A stretch of 34,326 nucleotides of DNA from Gammaproteobacteria bacterium (GCA_009692245.1 SHZN01000006.1:1-34326), one strand, 5' to 3'. Counted from the first letter of the stretch, positions 15,757 to 24,672 are shown. Notes: generated by a model not told the origin, from the sequence alone. Made by a program: numbers and translations.

Positions 15757-16878
15757 ATGAGCGGGGAAAATTGGGTTGATGTCGGCGCGAGCGACGAGCT
15801 GGCCAGCAAACCCGTGCAGGAATTGCGAGTCGGCACGAAGCGCATTGCGCTGACATGCAGGGACGGCCAGTTCGGCGCGATCTCGAGCGTCTGCAATCAC
15901 GTCGGCGGGCCGCTCGGCAGTGGCACCCTCGACGGCGACTACGTCGTGTGCCCATGGCATTACTACAAGTTCCATTGGCGCACTGGTGAAGGCGAGCCGG
16001 GCTACGAAGCCGATCGGGTGCCGTCTCATGACGTCAAGGTCGAAAATGGCCGGGTGCTGGTAAGCGCAGCCCAGAAGACGAAGCGCGGCCGCCTGCCGCA
16101 CGAGCCGCATCCACTTGCACGCGATCCCAAACGCGAACCGGGCCCGATCCGGGTCCTCGGAATTTCCACGACCTCCATGACGGCGGCTCATCCGCGCTAC
16201 AGCACATCCGAGGACCTGCTCGAGCATGCGCTCGCAAGCGCGCGCGGCCACGCCGACTCTACATGCGATACACAGTTGCTTCGCGTCCGCGATCTCTCAT
16301 TCCGCGCCTGCGAGGGCTTTTATTCGAAATCGGCACGCGCCTGCACCTGGCCCTGCTCCATCACTCAGATGGATTCGAAGGACCAGATGGACATGGTCTA
16401 CGAAGGCGTCGTGCACTGGGCCGATGTAATCGTGGTCGCCACGCCGATCCGCTGGGGTGGTGCGAGCAGTCTCTATTACAAGATGATCGAGCGTATGAAT
16501 TGCATCCAGAACCAGGAGACGATCGCGAACCGACACCTGATGCGCAACAAGGTCGCCGCATTCATCATTACTGGCGGCCAGGACAATGTGCAGGCCGTGG
16601 CCGGGCAACTGCTCGGATTCTTTGCGGAACTCGGCTGCCAGTTCCCGCAGTTCCCCTATGTCGCCCATTCCCGCGGCTGGAGTGCCGAGGACATGGAAAA
16701 CAACGAGCAGTACGTGCGTGATTCGAAGGCGCTGCACGACGGCGCGGCGGCGCTCGTGCACCGGTCGGCCGACATGGCAAGGGTCATGATCGAGAGCACG
16801 CTGGGCCAGGGCGCCCTGGTGCGCGGCGGGCGCAAGGGCCATGAGCTGGATACCCGGGCCCAGCTTCCAGGGCTATGA
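15757..16878 (+). CDS. Rieske [2Fe-2S] domain fused to NAD(P)H-dependent flavin oxidoreductase
   Basis: In the 373-residue protein, residues 1-110 are a Rieske ferredoxin: C46-N-H48 and C65-PW-H68 bind the cluster, with GGPLGSGTLDGDYVVCPWH around them. After a basic, Pro-rich linker, residues 130-340 are a flavodoxin-like domain. It begins IRVLGISTTSMT, has ATPIRWGGASSLYYKMIERM as the flavin-site loop, and FIITGGQDNVQAVAGQLLGFF. Between strands is a Cys-containing stretch with C185, C196 and C200, at about the place of the cluster loop of iron-sulfur flavoproteins. The design suggests internal electron transfer between NAD(P)H, FMN and the Rieske cluster. No signal peptide, so it is cytoplasmic. 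Its partner is unknown. Confidence 0.8.
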   Translation: MSGENWVDVGASDELASKPVQELRVGTKRIALTCRDGQFGAISSVCNHVGGPLGSGTLDGDYVVCPWHYYKFHWRTGEGEPGYEADRVPSHDVKVENGRVLVSAAQKTKRGRLPHEPHPLARDPKREPGPIRVLGISTTSMTAAHPRYSTSEDLLEHALASARGHADSTCDTQLLRVRDLSFRACEGFYSKSARACTWPCSITQMDSKDQMDMVYEGVVHWADVIVVATPIRWGGASSLYYKMIERMNCIQNQETIANRHLMRNKVAAFIITGGQDNVQAVAGQLLGFFAELGCQFPQFPYVAHSRGWSAEDMENNEQYVRDSKALHDGAAALVHRSADMARVMIESTLGQGALVRGGRKGHELDTRAQLPGL

Positions 16879-16923
16879 TCGCGACGGCGCCGCCATCTAC
16901 CGGCTCATCGGCAGGAGATCCAC

Positions 16924-17484
16924 ATGACAGGCATTGCAGCACTCTGGATTCCCATATGCGTCGCCGCGGTGATCGTGTTCATCGCGAGCTCGATCATCCA
17001 TATGGGCCCGTTCTGGCATCGCAGCGAATGCCCCAAGGTCCCCAACGAAGACAAGGTCATGGACGCCTTGCGTCCCTTTGCGATCCCGCCGGGCGACTAC
17101 ATGCTGCCGCGTGCCGACAACCACGCCGCGATGAAGTCTCCGGAATTCATGGAGAAGATCAAGCGCGGCCCGGTGATGATCATGACCGTGTTGCCGAATG
17201 GCCCCATTGCGATGGGCAAATGCCTCACGCAGTGGTTCCTCTACATTGTTGTCGTCAGCATCCTTGCCGCCTATGTCACGGGACACACACTTGCGCCCGG
17301 TACGGAATACCTGACTGTTTTCCGGTTTGCCTGCACCACCGCATTCATCGGCTACGCCGTCGCGCTGTGGCAGATGTCGATTTGGTACCAGCGCTCGTGG
17401 TCCACGACGCTCAAGGCGACGCTCGACGGCGTGATTTATGGCCTGCTGACCGGCGGTGCCTTTGGCTGGCTCTGGCCAGCGTAA
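16924..17484 (+). CDS. Conserved membrane protein of oxidase block
   Basis: The 186-residue protein has an N-terminal helix (about 5-24), a soluble 60-residue part with PPGDYMLPRADNHAAM and FMEKIKRGPV, and about three further helices from residue 97 on. I recognise no family. GGAG lies before the ATG at 16924. It sits 45 bp after the Rieske fusion gene and upstream of the oxidase genes on the same strand, so an assembly or accessory role for the oxidase is possible only by context. Confidence 0.72.
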   Translation: MTGIAALWIPICVAAVIVFIASSIIHMGPFWHRSECPKVPNEDKVMDALRPFAIPPGDYMLPRADNHAAMKSPEFMEKIKRGPVMIMTVLPNGPIAMGKCLTQWFLYIVVVSILAAYVTGHTLAPGTEYLTVFRFACTTAFIGYAVALWQMSIWYQRSWSTTLKATLDGVIYGLLTGGAFGWLWPA

Positions 17485-17595
17485 GCAATGCGCAGGGTTC
17501 CCGGCTTCCCAAGCCCATGGGGTTGTGCGAGACTCCGCCGTGAACAGGTAATTGCGTTTTTTCCGCAGCAAGCCCGCGATCCGGCGAGGGAATTC

Positions 17596-18168
17596 ATGAA
17601 GTGCCTGTACTACGTGGCGCCGGAGCTGGAGAGTACCTCCCAGGTATCCGACGATCTCCACGACGTGGGCATCGACGATTTTTTCGTGCACGTGATTGCC
17701 AAGGACGAATCCGGCCTGAAGAGGCGGCACATTCACTCCGCAAATTACCTCGAGACGCTGGATGTCGTCCGTGACGGTTTCCTGGGCGCCGCATTCGGCC
17801 TGTTCGCCGGCGTCATCGGCTGTGTGCTGCTCGACCAGTTCGGGCCGTTTCCGCACATCCCGTGGTTCGTGTTCGTCGCGCTCTGCGCGGTCGCGTCGCT
17901 GTTTGGCGCCTGGGAAGGCGGCCTGATCGGCGTCGAGAAGGAAAACCGGAAGCTTGCCCGGTTCCACGACGACATCGAAGCCGGGAAATTCCTGATTCTC
18001 ATCTATGCGCGTAAGGACCAGGAAGCCGAGGTCAGGCACATGATGAAGACGCGGCACACCGAGGCGGAGTTCGCGGGCCTCGACAGTCATTTCGTCAATC
18101 CATTCTCGGCCGTGCAGCGCCGGCGACGGGCTACCGGCGACCGGGTCCGCGCAGTACAAGGGGACTAG
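17596..18168 (+). CDS. Membrane protein with glycine-rich helix pair
   Basis: Start chosen at ATG 17596 (MKCLYYVAPELES), which has GAGGG upstream. The frame is open back to 17488, but that stretch is unconserved in look and lacks a ribosome site. The 190-residue protein has a soluble alpha/beta start, two central helices rich in Gly (FLGAAFGLFAGVIGCVLL and VFVALCAVASLFGAWEGGLIG) and a soluble C-terminus with FLILIYARKDQEAEVRHMM. This soluble-helix pair-soluble shape recalls DUF1269-type proteins. It ends 3 bp before coxB, so it is probably in the oxidase operon. Confidence 0.7.
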   Translation: MKCLYYVAPELESTSQVSDDLHDVGIDDFFVHVIAKDESGLKRRHIHSANYLETLDVVRDGFLGAAFGLFAGVIGCVLLDQFGPFPHIPWFVFVALCAVASLFGAWEGGLIGVEKENRKLARFHDDIEAGKFLILIYARKDQEAEVRHMMKTRHTEAEFAGLDSHFVNPFSAVQRRRRATGDRVRAVQGD

Positions 18169-18171
18169 CCG

Positions 18172-19566
18172 ATGGCGATCGCAGTCGTTCTGGTCCTACT
18201 GGTAGTCGGCTCGGTCATTTTCCATTTCATGAGTCCCTGGTGGTTCACGCCGATCGCGTCGAACTGGGGCACCATGGACGACACGGTGATCCTGACTTTC
18301 TGGGTCACGGGCATCGTGTTTGTCGTCGTCAATCTGTTCCTGGCCTGGTCGGTCATGCGTTATCGCCATCGCAAGGGGCAGAAAGCAGATTACGAGCCCG
18401 AGAACAAGAAGCTCGAATGGTGGTTGACGGGTATCACGACCGTCGGTGTCGCCGCCATGCTCGCGCCGGGACTCTTCGTCTGGGGCAAGTTCGTCGTCGT
18501 CCCGAAAGAGGCCACGATCGTCGAGGCGGTCGGCCAGCAATGGCACTGGAGCTTCCGCCTGCCGGGTCAGAATGGCGAACTCGGCTTCACGGATGAATCG
18601 CTGATCACGCCGGACAATCCGTTCGGCGTCGATCCGGCCGATCCCAATGGCCTGGACGATATCCTGATCGCGAGCCCGGAGCTGCACCTGCCGATTGGCA
18701 AGCCTGTCAAGGTCCTGCTGCGATCAAAAGATGTGCTGCACAACTTCACGGTCACGCAGTTCCGGGTCAAGATGGACATTGTTCCCGGCATGATTACCTA
18801 CCTGTGGCTGACACCGACCGTGATCGGCGAGTACGAACTGATGTGCGAGGAGCTCTGCGGGCTCGCGCACTTCGCGATGCGCGGGCGCGTCGTGGTCGAT
18901 TCGCAGGAAGCGTATGACACCTGGCTCACCTCGCAATCAACGTTCAGCCAGACACAGGCGCTTGCGGCCGCGGACCCGGCCGCGGGCGCAACGCAATATG
19001 CGGTGTGCATGGCCTGCCACGGGCCCGCGGGCGAAGGCAATCAGGCGCTGAATGCGCCGCGCATCGCGGGCCAGTCGGCCTGGTATCTCCAGCGCCAGTT
19101 GAACAACTTCCGCGCCGGTGTCCGTGGCGCGCACGAGCAGGACACATTCGGTGCACAGATGCGGGCCTTCGCAGCGATGCTGCCGGATGATACGGCGATC
19201 CGGAACGTCGCTGCCCATATCGCATCGCTTCCAGGGTCAATGGCGCAATCGACCGTGACCGGCGACGTGAATCGCGGCAAGACGCTTTATTCGAACTGCG
19301 TGGCCTGCCACGGCGCAAGTGCCCAGGGCATCTGGGCCCTGAATGCACCAAGGCTCGCACAGATGAGCGACTGGTACCTGGAGCGGCAACTCAATAACTT
19401 CCGCTCCGGAATCCGTGGCGCGCACCGGCAGGACTATTACGGCCGGCAAATGGCATTCATGGCTGATGTGCTCGCCGACGAGCGCGCAATCGACGACCTG
19501 ATCTCCTACATCAATACGCTGAAGCCTGAGGACAACCAGGTCCTGGCCTCCAGGAGGGGCTTCTGA
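18172..19566 (+). CDS. coxB: Cytochrome c oxidase subunit II with two C-terminal cytochrome c domains
   Basis: The 464-residue protein has three N-terminal helices, then the CuA cupredoxin domain: H190, C225, E227, C229, H233 and M236 are the six ligands, and QQWHWSFRLPG is the aromatic electron-entry stretch. Two cytochrome c domains follow, with heme motifs CMACH at 279-283 and CVACH at 376-380, exactly 97 residues apart. The two domains are strikingly alike (for example WYLQRQLNNFRAGVRGAH versus WYLERQLNNFRSGIRGAH), showing an internal duplication. This makes it a caa3-like oxidase with a diheme tail. AAGGGGA precedes the ATG. Its stop overlaps coxA (TGATG). Confidence 0.93.
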   Translation: MAIAVVLVLLVVGSVIFHFMSPWWFTPIASNWGTMDDTVILTFWVTGIVFVVVNLFLAWSVMRYRHRKGQKADYEPENKKLEWWLTGITTVGVAAMLAPGLFVWGKFVVVPKEATIVEAVGQQWHWSFRLPGQNGELGFTDESLITPDNPFGVDPADPNGLDDILIASPELHLPIGKPVKVLLRSKDVLHNFTVTQFRVKMDIVPGMITYLWLTPTVIGEYELMCEELCGLAHFAMRGRVVVDSQEAYDTWLTSQSTFSQTQALAAADPAAGATQYAVCMACHGPAGEGNQALNAPRIAGQSAWYLQRQLNNFRAGVRGAHEQDTFGAQMRAFAAMLPDDTAIRNVAAHIASLPGSMAQSTVTGDVNRGKTLYSNCVACHGASAQGIWALNAPRLAQMSDWYLERQLNNFRSGIRGAHRQDYYGRQMAFMADVLADERAIDDLISYINTLKPEDNQVLASRRGF

Positions 19567-21326
19567 TGGCATACGTCGCAATCGCGGACCGTGACGCTCC
19601 GATTCACGATCCGCACACTTTCTTCCTGAAGTACATCTGGAGCCAGGACCACAAGGTCATCGCGATCCAGTATGCGATCGTCGCGATCAGCGTCGGTCTC
19701 GTCGCGCTGGTGCTGTCCGGGCTGATGCGCCTGCAGCTCGGCTTCCCGGGCACCTTCCACTTCATCGAACCGCAGGACTACTACCAGTTCATCACTATGC
19801 ACGGGATGATCATGGTGATCTACCTGCTGACGGCGCTGTTCCTCGGCGGATTCGGGAACTACCTGATCCCGCTGATGTGCGGCGCGCGGGACATGGTGTT
19901 CCCGTACATGAACATGCTGAGCTTCTGGGTCTACCTGCTGGCGGTGCTGGTGCTGATGGCGAGCTTCTTCGTGCCCGGCGGGCCGACCGGCGCAGGCTGG
20001 ACGCTCTATCCGCCGCAGGCAATCACGCAAGGCACGCCCGGCGCGGGCCTCGGCATCATCCTGATGCTCATCTCGCTCGGTATCTTCATCGTTGCCTTTA
20101 CGATGGGTGGCCTGAACTACGTGACAACCGTGCTGCAGGCGCGCTGCCGCGGCATGACCCTGATGCGCATGCCGCTGTCGGTGTGGGGCATCTTCATGGC
20201 GACGATCCTGGGCCTGCTCGCGTTCCCCGCCCTGCTCGTCTCGGCGGTAATGATGACGCTCGACTCGACACTCGGCACCAGCTTCTTCATGCCGGCCGTG
20301 ATGTCGCTCGGCGAAAAGCTCGGCCACAATGGCGGCAGCCCGCTGCTGTTCCAGCATTTGTTCTGGTTCTTCGGCCATCCCGAGGTCTACATCGTCGCGC
20401 TGCCCGCGTTCGGCATCGTCTCCGACCTGCTGTCGACGCATGCACGCAAGAATATCTTCGGCTATCGCATGATGGTCTGGGCGATCATCGCGATCGGCGG
20501 CCTCAGCTTCGTCGTGTGGGCGCACCACATGTATGTCAGCGGCATGAATCCGTACTTCGGGTTCTTCTTTGCAACCACGACGCTGATCATCGCGATTCCC
20601 ACGGCAATCAAGGTCTACAACTGGGTGCTGACGCTGTGGAAAGGTGACATCCATCTGACCGTACCGATGATGTTTGCGATCGGGTTCATCTTCACATTCA
20701 TCCACGGCGGCCTGACCGGCCTGTTCCTCGGCAACGTGACGGTGGACCTGCCGCTGTCCGACACCTATTTCGTCGTCGCGCACTTCCATATGGTCATGGG
20801 CGTCTCGCCGATCCTGGTGGTGTTCGGCGCGATCTATCACTGGTTCCCGAAGATCACGGGCCGCATGTGGAATCAAAAGCTCGGTATGGTGCATTTCTGG
20901 ATGACATTCCTCGGCACCTATGCGATCTACCTGCCGATGCATTACCTCGGGATATTGGGTGTTCCGCGGCGCTACTACGCCCTCGGCAACACCGACTTCA
21001 TTCCTGACTCCGTGCACTCGATCAATGCCGCAATAACGATTTCGGCGCTGATCGTGGCAGCCGCGCAGCTCGTGTTCCTGTTCAACATGATCATGAGCCT
21101 GCGTAAGGGCGAGAAGGCGCCGCCGAATCCCTGGCGCGCGACAACACTTGAATGGCAGACGCCCGACACACCGCCAAAGCACGGCAATTGGGGCCCGAAG
21201 CTCCCCGTGGTGCATCGCTGGGCCTACGACTACAGCGTCCCGGGTGCGAAAGAAGACTTCATCCCGCAGAACGAGCCGGTGGATCCGAAACTCGGGGCTG
21301 GAAGGGACCACGGTACGCATCGGTGA
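19566..21326 (+). CDS. coxA: Cytochrome c oxidase subunit I
   Basis: The 586-residue heme-copper oxidase core has all metal ligands: H79 and H408 for the low-spin heme, H406 for the high-spin heme, and H271, H320, H321 for CuB. Y275 in HPEVY is the cross-linked tyrosine, and E273 is the D-channel glutamate that marks type A1 oxidases. It reduces O2 to water and pumps protons in the inner membrane. The CuB pair reads HHMYVSG rather than the common HHMFTTG. The stop overlaps the next start (GTGA). Confidence 0.95.
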   Translation: MAYVAIADRDAPIHDPHTFFLKYIWSQDHKVIAIQYAIVAISVGLVALVLSGLMRLQLGFPGTFHFIEPQDYYQFITMHGMIMVIYLLTALFLGGFGNYLIPLMCGARDMVFPYMNMLSFWVYLLAVLVLMASFFVPGGPTGAGWTLYPPQAITQGTPGAGLGIILMLISLGIFIVAFTMGGLNYVTTVLQARCRGMTLMRMPLSVWGIFMATILGLLAFPALLVSAVMMTLDSTLGTSFFMPAVMSLGEKLGHNGGSPLLFQHLFWFFGHPEVYIVALPAFGIVSDLLSTHARKNIFGYRMMVWAIIAIGGLSFVVWAHHMYVSGMNPYFGFFFATTTLIIAIPTAIKVYNWVLTLWKGDIHLTVPMMFAIGFIFTFIHGGLTGLFLGNVTVDLPLSDTYFVVAHFHMVMGVSPILVVFGAIYHWFPKITGRMWNQKLGMVHFWMTFLGTYAIYLPMHYLGILGVPRRYYALGNTDFIPDSVHSINAAITISALIVAAAQLVFLFNMIMSLRKGEKAPPNPWRATTLEWQTPDTPPKHGNWGPKLPVVHRWAYDYSVPGAKEDFIPQNEPVDPKLGAGRDHGTHR

Positions 21327-21979
21327 GCAACACCGTCATATTCACGGCGCTGGCCTCTGGCGTCATCGTCTGGTTCCTGATAGCCAGCCGCCTGACTGCG
21401 AAATCCTGGGAGAGCCAGGACGAAAAAGGCGATGTCGGCGCGATCCACACTGCGCCAGAGCGCATCGGCCTGTGGATCTTCATGGCGGTCGTCACTTCGC
21501 TGTTCAGCCTGTTCATCTCGGCCTATGCGATGCGCATGCATGTCGGTGCGTGGTGCCACATCACGATCCCCAATATTCTCTGGGTGAATTCACTGGTCCT
21601 GGTTGCAGCAAGCATCGCGATGCAGCGCGCTCGCTGGGCAGCCGACCACGGAAGCCGCAGTGGCGCCCGTGCGGCGCTCGTGATGGGCGGCATGTTGTCG
21701 GTAGCATTCCTGGCAGGCCAGCTGGTGGCATGGCAGCAGGTGGGGCCGTCTGTGTATTTCATATCGGGTAGCCCCGCCATCGCGTTTTTCTACGTGCTGT
21801 CAGCGGCCCACGGCCTTCACCTGATCGGCGGCCTGTGGGTGCTGGGGCGCACCGTTTCCAGGTTCGCGGCCGGTGCGGAATTGGTTGACCTTCGCCTGAG
21901 CCTGCAACTTTGCTCGGTCTACTGGCACTTCCTGTTGCTGGTCTGGCTGGTCGTATTCGGCGTTCTGTTGTACTTGTAA
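21323..21979 (+). CDS. Subunit-III-like protein of cytochrome oxidase, first copy
   Basis: The start is GTG 21323, overlapping the coxA stop; the open frame upstream of it is inside coxA. The 218-residue protein has five to six helices. ERIGLWIFMAVVTSLFSLFIS and the closing YWHFLLLVWLVVFGVLLYL are the subunit III signature, with AAHGLHLIGGLWVL between. It differs clearly from the second subunit III that follows, so the operon carries two diverged subunit-III genes. Both may be in one complex or one may be an assembly form. Confidence 0.82.
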   Translation: MSNTVIFTALASGVIVWFLIASRLTAKSWESQDEKGDVGAIHTAPERIGLWIFMAVVTSLFSLFISAYAMRMHVGAWCHITIPNILWVNSLVLVAASIAMQRARWAADHGSRSGARAALVMGGMLSVAFLAGQLVAWQQVGPSVYFISGSPAIAFFYVLSAAHGLHLIGGLWVLGRTVSRFAAGAELVDLRLSLQLCSVYWHFLLLVWLVVFGVLLYL

Positions 21980-21994
21980 GGGGAAGCTCTGCCA

Positions 21995-22669
21995 ATGGCC
22001 CATGATTCCCAAGCCGCCGCCCTGCCTCCATTGCGGCAAGTCACCGAAGATTTCGCCGCGGACAAGCAGGCGTTCTCGGTGCCGTGGGGGAAGGCCATGA
22101 TGTGGATCTTCCTGCTATCCGACACCTTCATATTTACCTGCTTCCTGACGTCCTACATGAACGTCCGGCTCTCGACGCTCGCGACCTGGCCGAATCCCAG
22201 CCAGGTATTCTCGTTGAACATCGGCGGCCAGGACATCCCGCTGATCCTGATCGCGATCATGACCTTCGTGCTGATCACCAGCAGCGGCACGATGGCGCTC
22301 GCGGTCAACTATGGCTACCGGCGCAATCGCCGCTACACCGTGTTGCTGATGGTCGCGACCGCTGCGCTCGGCGCGACATTCGTCAGCATGCAGGCCTTCG
22401 AATGGACCAAGCTGATCATGGAAGGTGTGCGTCCCTGGAGCAATCCCTGGGGAGCGCCGCAGTTCGGATCCGCTTTCTTCATGATCACGGGTTTCCACGG
22501 CCTGCACGTTTCGGCCGGCGTGATTTATCTTCTGACCGTCGCGAGGCGCGTGCACACGGGCTTTTACGAGAAGCGCGGCAGCTACGAGACGGTCGAGATC
22601 GCGGGCCTTTACTGGCACTTCGTCGACCTGGTCTGGGTATTCATCTTCGCATTCTTCTACTTGTGGTGA
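21995..22669 (+). CDS. coxC: Cytochrome c oxidase subunit III, second copy
   Basis: The 224-residue protein has a soluble N-terminus followed by five helices. MMWIFLLSDTFIFTCFLTSY, the QAFEWTKLIMEG segment, ITGFHGLHVSAGVIYLL and the closing LYWHFVDLVWVFIFAFFYLW are classic subunit III. It starts 15 bp after the first subunit-III-like gene, with AAGGGGAAG upstream. Subunit III stabilises subunit I and supports proton uptake. Confidence 0.92.
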   Translation: MAHDSQAAALPPLRQVTEDFAADKQAFSVPWGKAMMWIFLLSDTFIFTCFLTSYMNVRLSTLATWPNPSQVFSLNIGGQDIPLILIAIMTFVLITSSGTMALAVNYGYRRNRRYTVLLMVATAALGATFVSMQAFEWTKLIMEGVRPWSNPWGAPQFGSAFFMITGFHGLHVSAGVIYLLTVARRVHTGFYEKRGSYETVEIAGLYWHFVDLVWVFIFAFFYLW

Positions 22670-22675
22670 GGCACC

Positions 22676-22993
22676 ATGTCGCAAGCTGAAGGTCAACAAC
22701 ACCCTCTCAAGATCTACCTGTGGATCTGGTTGCTGCTGTTCGTGCTCAGCACGTTTTCCTACCTGGTGGACTACTTCCACCTGCAGGGCTATACGCGCTG
22801 GTCGCTGATCATCCTCTTCATGCTGCTGAAGGCCGGTTGCATCGTCGCGATCTTCATGCACATGGCCTGGGAGAGGCTCGCGCTCAAGTTCGCGATCCTG
22901 ATTCCGCCGCTGTGCCTGTTGATCCTGATCGGCTTCATGGCTATCGAGGGCGACTACACCTTCCTGACGCGCGGGGCCGCTTTCCTGCGTTAA
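22676..22993 (+). CDS. Cytochrome c oxidase subunit IV (CyoD-like)
   Basis: The 105-residue protein has three helices: about 14-33, 44-62 and 75-93. KAGCIVAIFMHMAWERLALK is the conserved region of the prokaryotic COX4/CyoD family, a small accessory subunit of heme-copper oxidases. It starts 6 bp after coxC, closing the oxidase gene set. The fumarase gene starts 12 bp later and may be transcribed with it. Confidence 0.87.
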   Translation: MSQAEGQQHPLKIYLWIWLLLFVLSTFSYLVDYFHLQGYTRWSLIILFMLLKAGCIVAIFMHMAWERLALKFAILIPPLCLLILIGFMAIEGDYTFLTRGAAFLR

Positions 22994-23005
22994 GATGCCG
23001 GGGCG

Positions 23006-24541
23006 ATGGCAGCCCCCGTCATCCGTGAAGCCGATTTCGTGCAGAGCGTCGCCGACGCCCTGCAGTTCATTTCCTACTACCATCCGACCGATTACATCGA
23101 GCATCTCGGGCGCGCCTACGAACGCGAGCAGTCGCCCGCGGCGAAGGACGCGATCGCCCAGATCCTGACCAACTCGCGCATGTGCGCCGAGGGCCGCCGC
23201 CCGATCTGCCAGGACACCGGTATCGTCAATGTGTTCGTGAAGGCCGGCATGGGCGTGCGCTGGGACACGAACCGCGGCCTGCAGCAGATGGTGGATGAGG
23301 GCGTACGCCGCGGTTACGCGGACCCGGACAACAAGCTGCGCCCGTCCATCGTCGCGGACCCGCTGTTCGCGCGGAAGAACACCGGCGACAACACGCCGGC
23401 CGTCGTCCACGTCGAGCTCGTGCCGGGCAACGCCGTCGAGGTGACGGTCGCCGCCAAGGGTGGCGGCTCCGAAAACAAGGCGATGTTCAAGATGTTGAAC
23501 CCGTCCGATTCCATCGTGGACTGGGTGCTCGCGACGGTGCCAAAGATGGGCGCCGGCTGGTGCCCGCCCGGCATGCTTGGGCTGGGCGTCGGCGGCACGG
23601 CCGACAAGGCGATGGTGATGGCGAAAGAATCCCTGATGGCGCCGCTCGACATGCACGAGCTCCTCGTGCGCGGGCCTGCGAATAAACTCGAGGAATTGCG
23701 CATCGAACTCTACGAGAAGGTCAATGCGCTCGGCATCGGTGCGCAGGGCCTGGGTGGCCTGACCACCGTGCTCGACATCAAGATCCTGACCTTCCCGACG
23801 CACGCGGCCTCGAAGCCTGTCGCGATGATCCCGAACTGCGCCGCGACGCGGCATGCCCATTTCGTACTGGATGGCAGCGGACCCGTCGCACTCGATCCGC
23901 CGCCGCTTGAGTCCTGGCCGAATGTCCACTGGAAACCTGCAGCCGATGCGCGGCACGTGAATCTCGACGCGTTGACTCATGACGAAGTGAAGCAATGGAA
24001 GCCGGGCCAGACCCTGCTTCTCTCCGGAAAGATGCTGACCGGCCGCGATGCCGCACACAAACGCATCGCGACACTCTTGAACGCAGGCAAGAGTCTGCCG
24101 CCGGGCGTGGACCTGAAGAATCGCGCCATCTATTACGTCGGCCCGGTGGATGCGGTGCGTGACGAAGCCGTTGGCCCCGCTGGTCCGACCACGGCAACGC
24201 GCATGGACAAGTTCACGGGATTGCTGCTGGAAAAGACCGGGTTGCTCGTGATGATCGGCAAGGCCGAGCGCGGGCCTGTCGCAATCGAGGCAATCAGAAA
24301 GCATGGGGCTGCATATCTAATCGCGATCGGTGGCGCGGCTTACCTGGTCTCAAAAGCAATCCGCTCCGCGCGCGTCATTGCGTTCGAGGATCTCGGCATG
24401 GAGGCCATCTATGAGTTCGAGGTCAGGGACATGCCGGTCACGGTAGCCGTCGACTCACACGGGGAATCCGTTCACCAGACCGGGCCTGCCATCTGGGGCG
24501 AGAAGATCAAGCAGCTCAAGATCCCAGTTCGAGTCGCCTAG
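23006..24541 (+). CDS. fum: Class I fumarate hydratase (iron-sulfur)
   Basis: The 511-residue enzyme interconverts fumarate and malate in the TCA cycle. Both class I domains are present. The three [4Fe-4S] cysteines lie in PICQDTG, the WCPPG segment and NCAATRH. KGGGSENKAM and the C-terminal SGKMLTGRDAAHKR and GPVDAVRDEAVGPAGPTTATRMD segments are typical. It is oxygen-labile in known members, which contrasts with its place right after an oxidase operon. A 12-bp palindrome (24536-24547) spans its TAG stop, and a long hairpin begins 4 bases after it. Confidence 0.94.
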   Translation: MAAPVIREADFVQSVADALQFISYYHPTDYIEHLGRAYEREQSPAAKDAIAQILTNSRMCAEGRRPICQDTGIVNVFVKAGMGVRWDTNRGLQQMVDEGVRRGYADPDNKLRPSIVADPLFARKNTGDNTPAVVHVELVPGNAVEVTVAAKGGGSENKAMFKMLNPSDSIVDWVLATVPKMGAGWCPPGMLGLGVGGTADKAMVMAKESLMAPLDMHELLVRGPANKLEELRIELYEKVNALGIGAQGLGGLTTVLDIKILTFPTHAASKPVAMIPNCAATRHAHFVLDGSGPVALDPPPLESWPNVHWKPAADARHVNLDALTHDEVKQWKPGQTLLLSGKMLTGRDAAHKRIATLLNAGKSLPPGVDLKNRAIYYVGPVDAVRDEAVGPAGPTTATRMDKFTGLLLEKTGLLVMIGKAERGPVAIEAIRKHGAAYLIAIGGAAYLVSKAIRSARVIAFEDLGMEAIYEFEVRDMPVTVAVDSHGESVHQTGPAIWGEKIKQLKIPVRVA

Positions 24542-24544
24542 CTA

Positions 24545-24621
24545 GGCCCGGGCAGGCCAGGATCGCTCGTTCGCTCAGAAGATCGGACATTCGCTCACTC
24601 GCGACCTGGCCTGCCCGGGCC
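24545..24621 (+). repeat. Hairpin 1: 17-bp perfect inverted repeat with 43-nt structured loop
   Basis: The arms GGCCCGGGCAGGCCAGG (24545-24561) and its exact complement (24605-24621) enclose 43 nt. The loop reads CTCGTTCGCTCAG (24566-24578), AAGATCGG (24579-24586), then ATTCGCTCACTC (24589-24600), with two direct copies of TTCGCTCA. It begins 4 bases after the fumarase stop. There is no T-tract, so it is not a classic intrinsic terminator, though it could protect the mRNA 3' end. The loop motif recurs inverted at 24690-24723. Confidence 0.85.
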
Positions 24622-24672
24622 GTACTGGGCACGCGTACTGGAATTGCCGACTCCGGCTCCCGGCGCTTCAGG

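Noticed and set aside
19506-21320. 604-codon open frame on the minus strand opposite coxA
   Set aside because: It mirrors the strongly conserved coxA frame; its product is His/Arg/Asp-rich low-complexity sequence with no family motif, as expected from antisense of GC-rich membrane genes.
22115-24304. 729-codon open frame on the minus strand opposite coxC and fum
   Set aside because: It spans several real genes on the other strand and shows no domain or ribosome site; it is a codon-bias artefact.
24545-24621. Classic intrinsic terminator for fumarase
   Set aside because: The stem is strong, but the 43-nt loop and missing T-tract do not fit; it is recorded as a repeat/structured element instead.
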